A DNA stretch of 64,000 nt from UBA2357 sp041678045 (GTDB lineage Bacteria; Pseudomonadota; Gammaproteobacteria; Burkholderiales; Rhodocyclaceae), in NCBI GenBank assembly GCA_041678045.1, contig JBAYOV010000013.1, positions 1 through 64,000 on the forward strand, given 5' to 3'. Shown one piece after another: positions 60,965 through 64,000 of this stretch. The number at the start of each line of letters is the position of its first letter. Position 1 is the stretch's first letter. A program made the position numbers and the translations under genes. Under the pieces are notes generated by a model, which was not told the origin of the DNA, did no database searches, and saw nothing but the letters and a program-made list of their open reading frames with translations.

Positions 60965-61081
60965 CCCGCCCTTGAGCATGCTGTTTCCGCTCGCCCTGAG
61001 CTTGTCGAAGGGCCTGCCGGGACTGAGCTTCGACAGGTTCAGCCGAACGGTTGGCAGTGGCGTCAGGGGCCGGGTTAATAA
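60958..61081. mobile_element. MITE/REP-like element, copy 2 (124 bp, inverted)
   Basis: This is the reverse complement of the element at 50485-50611 with few differences: the terminal TTATTACCCCGCCCTTGA end, an inner GCCCTGAGCTTGTCGAAG / CTTCGACAGGTTCAG hairpin, and a right end ...GGGGCCGGGTTAATAA. Its terminal repeats are less perfect than those of copy 1. It lies 32 bases after hoxW. The rest of 60926-61174 holds no gene. Confidence 0.8.
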
Positions 61082-61174
61082 TCTGACCTCTCCGTGGTCT
61101 CGGATCGGCGAAGCCGAGCGAGCCAGGCGGCAAACGAAGCGCGGTAGGTAAGGGGCCGAGAAAATTGTAAAGTG

Positions 61175-62116
61175 TTATCGGAAATGGCGTTTAACGGCCG
61201 AAGGAGGAACCCCTTTTAGGCGGATAAATGCACGCCGCATTCGCTCTACGTCCGTGAAGCCACATTGGCGCGCCACAACCTGTACCGAGCTGTTGCCGCT
61301 TTCCAATGCGGCGCTTGCAGCCTCGACCCTTAGCATCTCAACGGCCCGTGCCGGAGTTGTCCCGATCTCTGAAGAGAAGCATCGGGCGAAATGTCTTGGA
61401 CTCATGCACGCTTGATCCGCAAGATCGCAGACCGAGAGCCGTTTTTCCAGATTGCTTCGAATGTAATCGAGTAAGCCAGCGAAGCGACCATCTCCCATGT
61501 CCATTTCCAACAACGCGGAATACTGGGATTGCCCGCCAGGGCGACGGTAATAGACCACAAGTTGGCGGGCAACGTGACGAGCGATCTGCTCTCCAAGATC
61601 ATCGGCAATCAGTGCTAAGGAAAGATCAATGCCTGCACTGATTCCCGCCGAGGTCCATAGATTACCGTCATTGACATAGATACGGTCCTCATCGAGGGAA
61701 ACGTCGGGAAAACGACGCTTGAAGTCGGCACTACGCCGCCAGTGCGTTGTCGCCCTCCGTCCATTGAGCAACCCGGCTGAGGCGAGCAGGTAGGCCCCTG
61801 AACACACGCTCGCCACTCGCCGCGCCTTCTGCGAAAGATCGCGGATGAAGGTAAGCATCTCTACCGAGGCCGTAGCCTCAATGACACCCTCACCACCGAC
61901 GGCAATCACGGTATCCGCATCGAACACTTGGGCGAACGACGTGGTGAGCAGCATGGTACCGGCCGAACTTTCCACCGTACTACCCTCCTGGCTGGCCAAC
62001 GTCAGTTCATACGTTTTCGGCTTCATCCGGTTAGCCATCTCGAAAGCTGCGATCGGGCCGGCTACATCCAACAATTGAAAATCAGGGAATACGACGAGAA
62101 CCAGTTTGCGTGCCAT
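61175..62116 (-). CDS. GlxA-type transcriptional regulator (DJ-1/PfpI domain plus AraC HTH)
   Basis: This is a 313-residue protein. Residues 1-170 form a DJ-1/PfpI-like domain with the elbow cysteine C105 in ASVCSGAYLLASAG; residues about 215-313 are an AraC-type double helix-turn-helix (LSVCDLADQACMSPRHFARC, then VARQCGFTDVERMRRAFIRL). Such regulators respond to small molecules through an unknown mechanism. It is divergent from the isocyanide-synthase-like gene with an 89-base gap, so it most likely controls it. Base composition is visibly lower in G+C than the hox genes. Confidence 0.92.
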   Translation of the reverse strand: MARKLVLVVFPDFQLLDVAGPIAAFEMANRMKPKTYELTLASQEGSTVESSAGTMLLTTSFAQVFDADTVIAVGGEGVIEATASVEMLTFIRDLSQKARRVASVCSGAYLLASAGLLNGRRATTHWRRSADFKRRFPDVSLDEDRIYVNDGNLWTSAGISAGIDLSLALIADDLGEQIARHVARQLVVYYRRPGGQSQYSALLEMDMGDGRFAGLLDYIRSNLEKRLSVCDLADQACMSPRHFARCFSSEIGTTPARAVEMLRVEAASAALESGNSSVQVVARQCGFTDVERMRRAFIRLKGVPPSAVKRHFR

Positions 62117-62205
62117 GGCAGAAAAGGAGGGAACTATGTCTTTATTACTCTAAACCATGCATGCAACATGTCAATGGCAACCACTCACAACGCAAGGAGG
62201 AAACC
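62117..62205. promoter_or_regulatory. Divergent intergenic region with mini-ORF
   Basis: This 89-base region separates the regulator from the isocyanide-synthase-like gene and must hold both promoters. AAGGAGG followed by ATG-TCT-TTA-TTA-CTC-TAA (62136-62153) is a well-placed ribosome site with a five-residue reading frame (MSLLL). Its leucine codons would be rare in this genome. Whether it is translated is unknown. Confidence 0.35.
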
Positions 62206-63426
62206 ATGTTGATGTCCGAACCGCTGTCTGCGCCTGTATCCGTTGCCAACGAACAGCTTCCAGTAGGGTTGAGTGGAGAGATCATTTCTCGGTCCCAAAT
62301 CGGGCAGGAATTTGTCTGGCCGAAGAGTGATCCTCGTTCGCAGTGGCAGCCACAGCGTATCTACGTCCCCAGTGACGATGCACGAATTCGGCGCCTCGGC
62401 ATTTCACCCCACTTTGACATGGATGCTTTCTTGGAGCGAACCAAAACACTCGATCTCCCATCACGGATCATCGAACTACTGAACCACAACGCCTTTCAAT
62501 TCAATTCAAGAAAGAAGTTTCGCGAATCCGATCAGTGGTGTCAGATAGTCACGGAAGCTTGCGAAAAAGGTGCCTCAATCGAGGTTCTGATCCTCGCGTT
62601 CTGCGTAATTAGTAATCCAACCAAGCGGGTACAACCTACCGAGGTGACCACGGCAGATGATGTATCGCTGCTCCACATGGACAATATTGCCCGACAAATT
62701 GCGAGCATCTACCCACCGGGAGCCGTTTTCCATGTAATCAGCGACAGCACGTTCTATGCGCTGCCACTGGGGGTTACGTCAGTAGAGGCACAGAACTATC
62801 TGGTTCAACTGCGTCAGCGGACCGAAGACTTGCAGATAGCGGATACCATCAAGATTCATGATATTTCCGACTATCTTTCCAACTACAACCAATTATTCCA
62901 CGAACGATTCGAAATTTGGCGCGCCAAGTTCCTGACTGATCCGCTGTCGCATGATTTGCCCGCCGATGAATACCAACGCTGGCATGCCAGCATGCGTACC
63001 ACGCTCAATTCCCGGAGAATGGGATTCTCCTACGAGCAGTTGGCGGCCATTTTCTGTTCCGATTCCGGCATTTCCCTGGCTCACCTTGATGACAGTGCCA
63101 CTCTGGCGCTGGCTGAGTACCGAGCGTTGAAGGCGGCTGCTGCTGATACGAACTGGGAGAAACGCCATTTTCCGAACGCCATTCGGGCTACGATCCATGC
63201 AAAGAAAATCCCCGTCTTGGGTCTTCGTCTGTATCCGGAGTACAAGTTGGGCTCCCGTCTCCTCCCGTACCATGGAATTGCGGTCCTACTGCCGGGCAAC
63301 AATGATGGCACCGAACGGATGGAAATCCGTCACGAGATAACCGTGATTGGCAATCCGTCCTTCACCCGCGTCATCGATCAGAAGGGGCTGACGCAATTTT
63401 ACGAACCGTCAAAGCCCGGCGTATGA
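62206..63426 (+). CDS. Isocyanide (isonitrile) synthase-like protein, DIT1/PvcA family
   Basis: This is a 406-residue soluble protein. Family-like text appears in order: F-C-V-I-S-N-P-T-K (132-140) where PvcA-type proteins have PFKSPNP, then IARQIASIYPPGAVFHVISD (161-180), F183 and a Y-L-V-Q-L-R helix (198-203). The C-terminal FPNAIRATIHAKKIPVLGLR (322-341) and LLPYHGIAV (352-360) are also family-like. Known members convert the amino group of Tyr or Trp to an isonitrile using ribulose-5-phosphate. The usual S-D-G...F-x-D motif reads S-D-S-T-F-Y-A, so activity or substrate may differ. AAGGAGG precedes the ATG; ATG 62212 is an alternative. It overlaps the MFS gene by 4 nt. Confidence 0.68.
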   Translation: MLMSEPLSAPVSVANEQLPVGLSGEIISRSQIGQEFVWPKSDPRSQWQPQRIYVPSDDARIRRLGISPHFDMDAFLERTKTLDLPSRIIELLNHNAFQFNSRKKFRESDQWCQIVTEACEKGASIEVLILAFCVISNPTKRVQPTEVTTADDVSLLHMDNIARQIASIYPPGAVFHVISDSTFYALPLGVTSVEAQNYLVQLRQRTEDLQIADTIKIHDISDYLSNYNQLFHERFEIWRAKFLTDPLSHDLPADEYQRWHASMRTTLNSRRMGFSYEQLAAIFCSDSGISLAHLDDSATLALAEYRALKAAAADTNWEKRHFPNAIRATIHAKKIPVLGLRLYPEYKLGSRLLPYHGIAVLLPGNNDGTERMEIRHEITVIGNPSFTRVIDQKGLTQFYEPSKPGV

Positions 63427-64000
63427 ACCGCAACATCTTTCTTCTGGCGCTCTCCCAGGCGGCGATGATGACCACGATCAGTCTCGTGCTCTCATCGTCG
63501 GCCCTGGTAGGGGCTCAACTCTCGTCGCTGGATTTAGCTACCGTGCCACTGGCTATCCAATACCTAGGGACCATGGTGATGCTCTATCCGGTGGCCAGGC
63601 TCATGGAACGATTTGGGCGCCGCTTGGTTTTCTGTAGCGGAGCTCTGGTTGGTGCAGCGGGTTCGATATGCGCTGCTTTCGGCGTGCAGATCGGAAGTTT
63701 TTCTCTGTTCGCAGCAGCGGGGTTCTTGATCGGCACCTTTGGTGCGGTCGGACAATACTACCGGTTTGCGGCTGTCGACTCGGTGGCCTCGGAAAGAAAA
63801 AGCCTGGCTATCTCTTGGACGCTGACAGGCGGACTCCTTGCCGCGGTGGCCGGTCCGATGCTCGCTCGGTGGACGAAGGACGCGCTTGAGCCGGCATTTT
63901 ATGCCAGTTTTCTTTCATTGACGGGTGTGGCGTTACTGGGCGCCCTTTTCGCGCTGGGTCTCAGCTTGCCCCCGCTGGTAAGAGCGGAAGACAAGCAAGC
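63423..64000 (+). CDS. MFS transporter, N-terminal part (cut by window edge)
   Basis: The ATG at 63423 overlaps the preceding stop (ATGA) and the frame stays open to the window end, giving 192 codons. Hydrophobic helices are evident: the N-terminal AAMMTTISLVLSSSALVGAQ, one around residues 45-65, LVFCSGALVGAAGSICAAFG, FSLFAAAGFLIGTFGAVG, and LTGGLLAAVAGPMLA. The loop 2-3 motif A is RLMERFGRR (near 63-71). It belongs to the major facilitator superfamily, probably a drug/proton antiporter type. Coupling to the isocyanide-synthase-like gene suggests export of, or resistance to, its product. Confidence 0.85.
   Translation, partial: MNRNIFLLALSQAAMMTTISLVLSSSALVGAQLSSLDLATVPLAIQYLGTMVMLYPVARLMERFGRRLVFCSGALVGAAGSICAAFGVQIGSFSLFAAAGFLIGTFGAVGQYYRFAAVDSVASERKSLAISWTLTGGLLAAVAGPMLARWTKDALEPAFYASFLSLTGVALLGALFALGLSLPPLVRAEDKQ

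Noticed and set aside
50485..61081. Composite transposon bounded by the two inverted MITE-like copies
   Set aside because: The enclosed 10 kb holds ordinary chromosomal operons (hox, pyk, yaeQ) with typical composition and no transposase, so independent insertions are simpler.

Overview
The window is a G+C-rich (about two thirds by eye) stretch of a betaproteobacterial chromosome. The gene set points to Rhodocyclales (Thauera/Azoarcus-like) as an inference: surE-pcm-nlpD-rpoS, dapA-bamC, hpnCDE, a class II ribonucleotide reductase and an NAD-type [NiFe] hydrogenase. No rRNA, tRNA or CRISPR array was seen.

Layout. 1-4.1 kb is accessory: two tandem, nearly identical AAA-ATPase/PD-(D/E)XK nuclease genes, an IS110-family transposase and a small clan AA aspartic protease. 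4.2-7.2 kb (minus strand) is hpnC-hpnD-hpnE, which makes squalene from farnesyl diphosphate. 7.4-20.9 kb is a dense signalling cluster: REC-PAS, HDOD, PAS-PAS histidine kinase, REC-HD-GYP, membrane histidine kinase, REC, hemerythrin-histidine kinase and a convergent REC/PAS/GAF/GGDEF/EAL/REC protein. It looks like a phosphorelay feeding cyclic-di-GMP turnover. 21-24.5 kb is the stationary-phase operon surE-pcm-nlpD-rpoS. 24.5-29.5 kb (minus) is moxR-DUF58-tgpA-mltB. 29.7-46.5 kb is mostly core: deacetylase-like protein, dapA, bamC, chrA, a beta-propeller protein with a membrane partner, a methyltransferase, trpS, a PhnD-like binding protein, and alpha-2-macroglobulin with penicillin-binding protein 1C. 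46.5-49.4 kb is nrdJ with an NrdR-box-like site upstream.

49.7-52.7 kb is a decayed type I restriction-modification island: truncated hsdM, an AlbA_2-like fragment and a frameshifted hsdR remnant. An intact two-gene module (DUF6932-like nucleotidyltransferase-fold protein plus an unknown partner) sits inside it. 52.8-55.7 kb (minus) is hyi, pyk and yaeQ. 55.8-60.9 kb is hoxFUYH plus the maturation protease hoxW. A roughly 125-bp MITE/REP-like element occurs twice in opposite orientations, at 50.5 kb and 61.0 kb.

The last 2.8 kb is visibly poorer in G+C. It carries a GlxA/AraC-type regulator divergent from a gene resembling isocyanide (isonitrile) synthases of the DIT1/PvcA family. That gene is translationally coupled to an MFS transporter that runs off the window. 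This is the best candidate for an undescribed system: a horizontally acquired isonitrile-type natural product locus with its own regulator and exporter.
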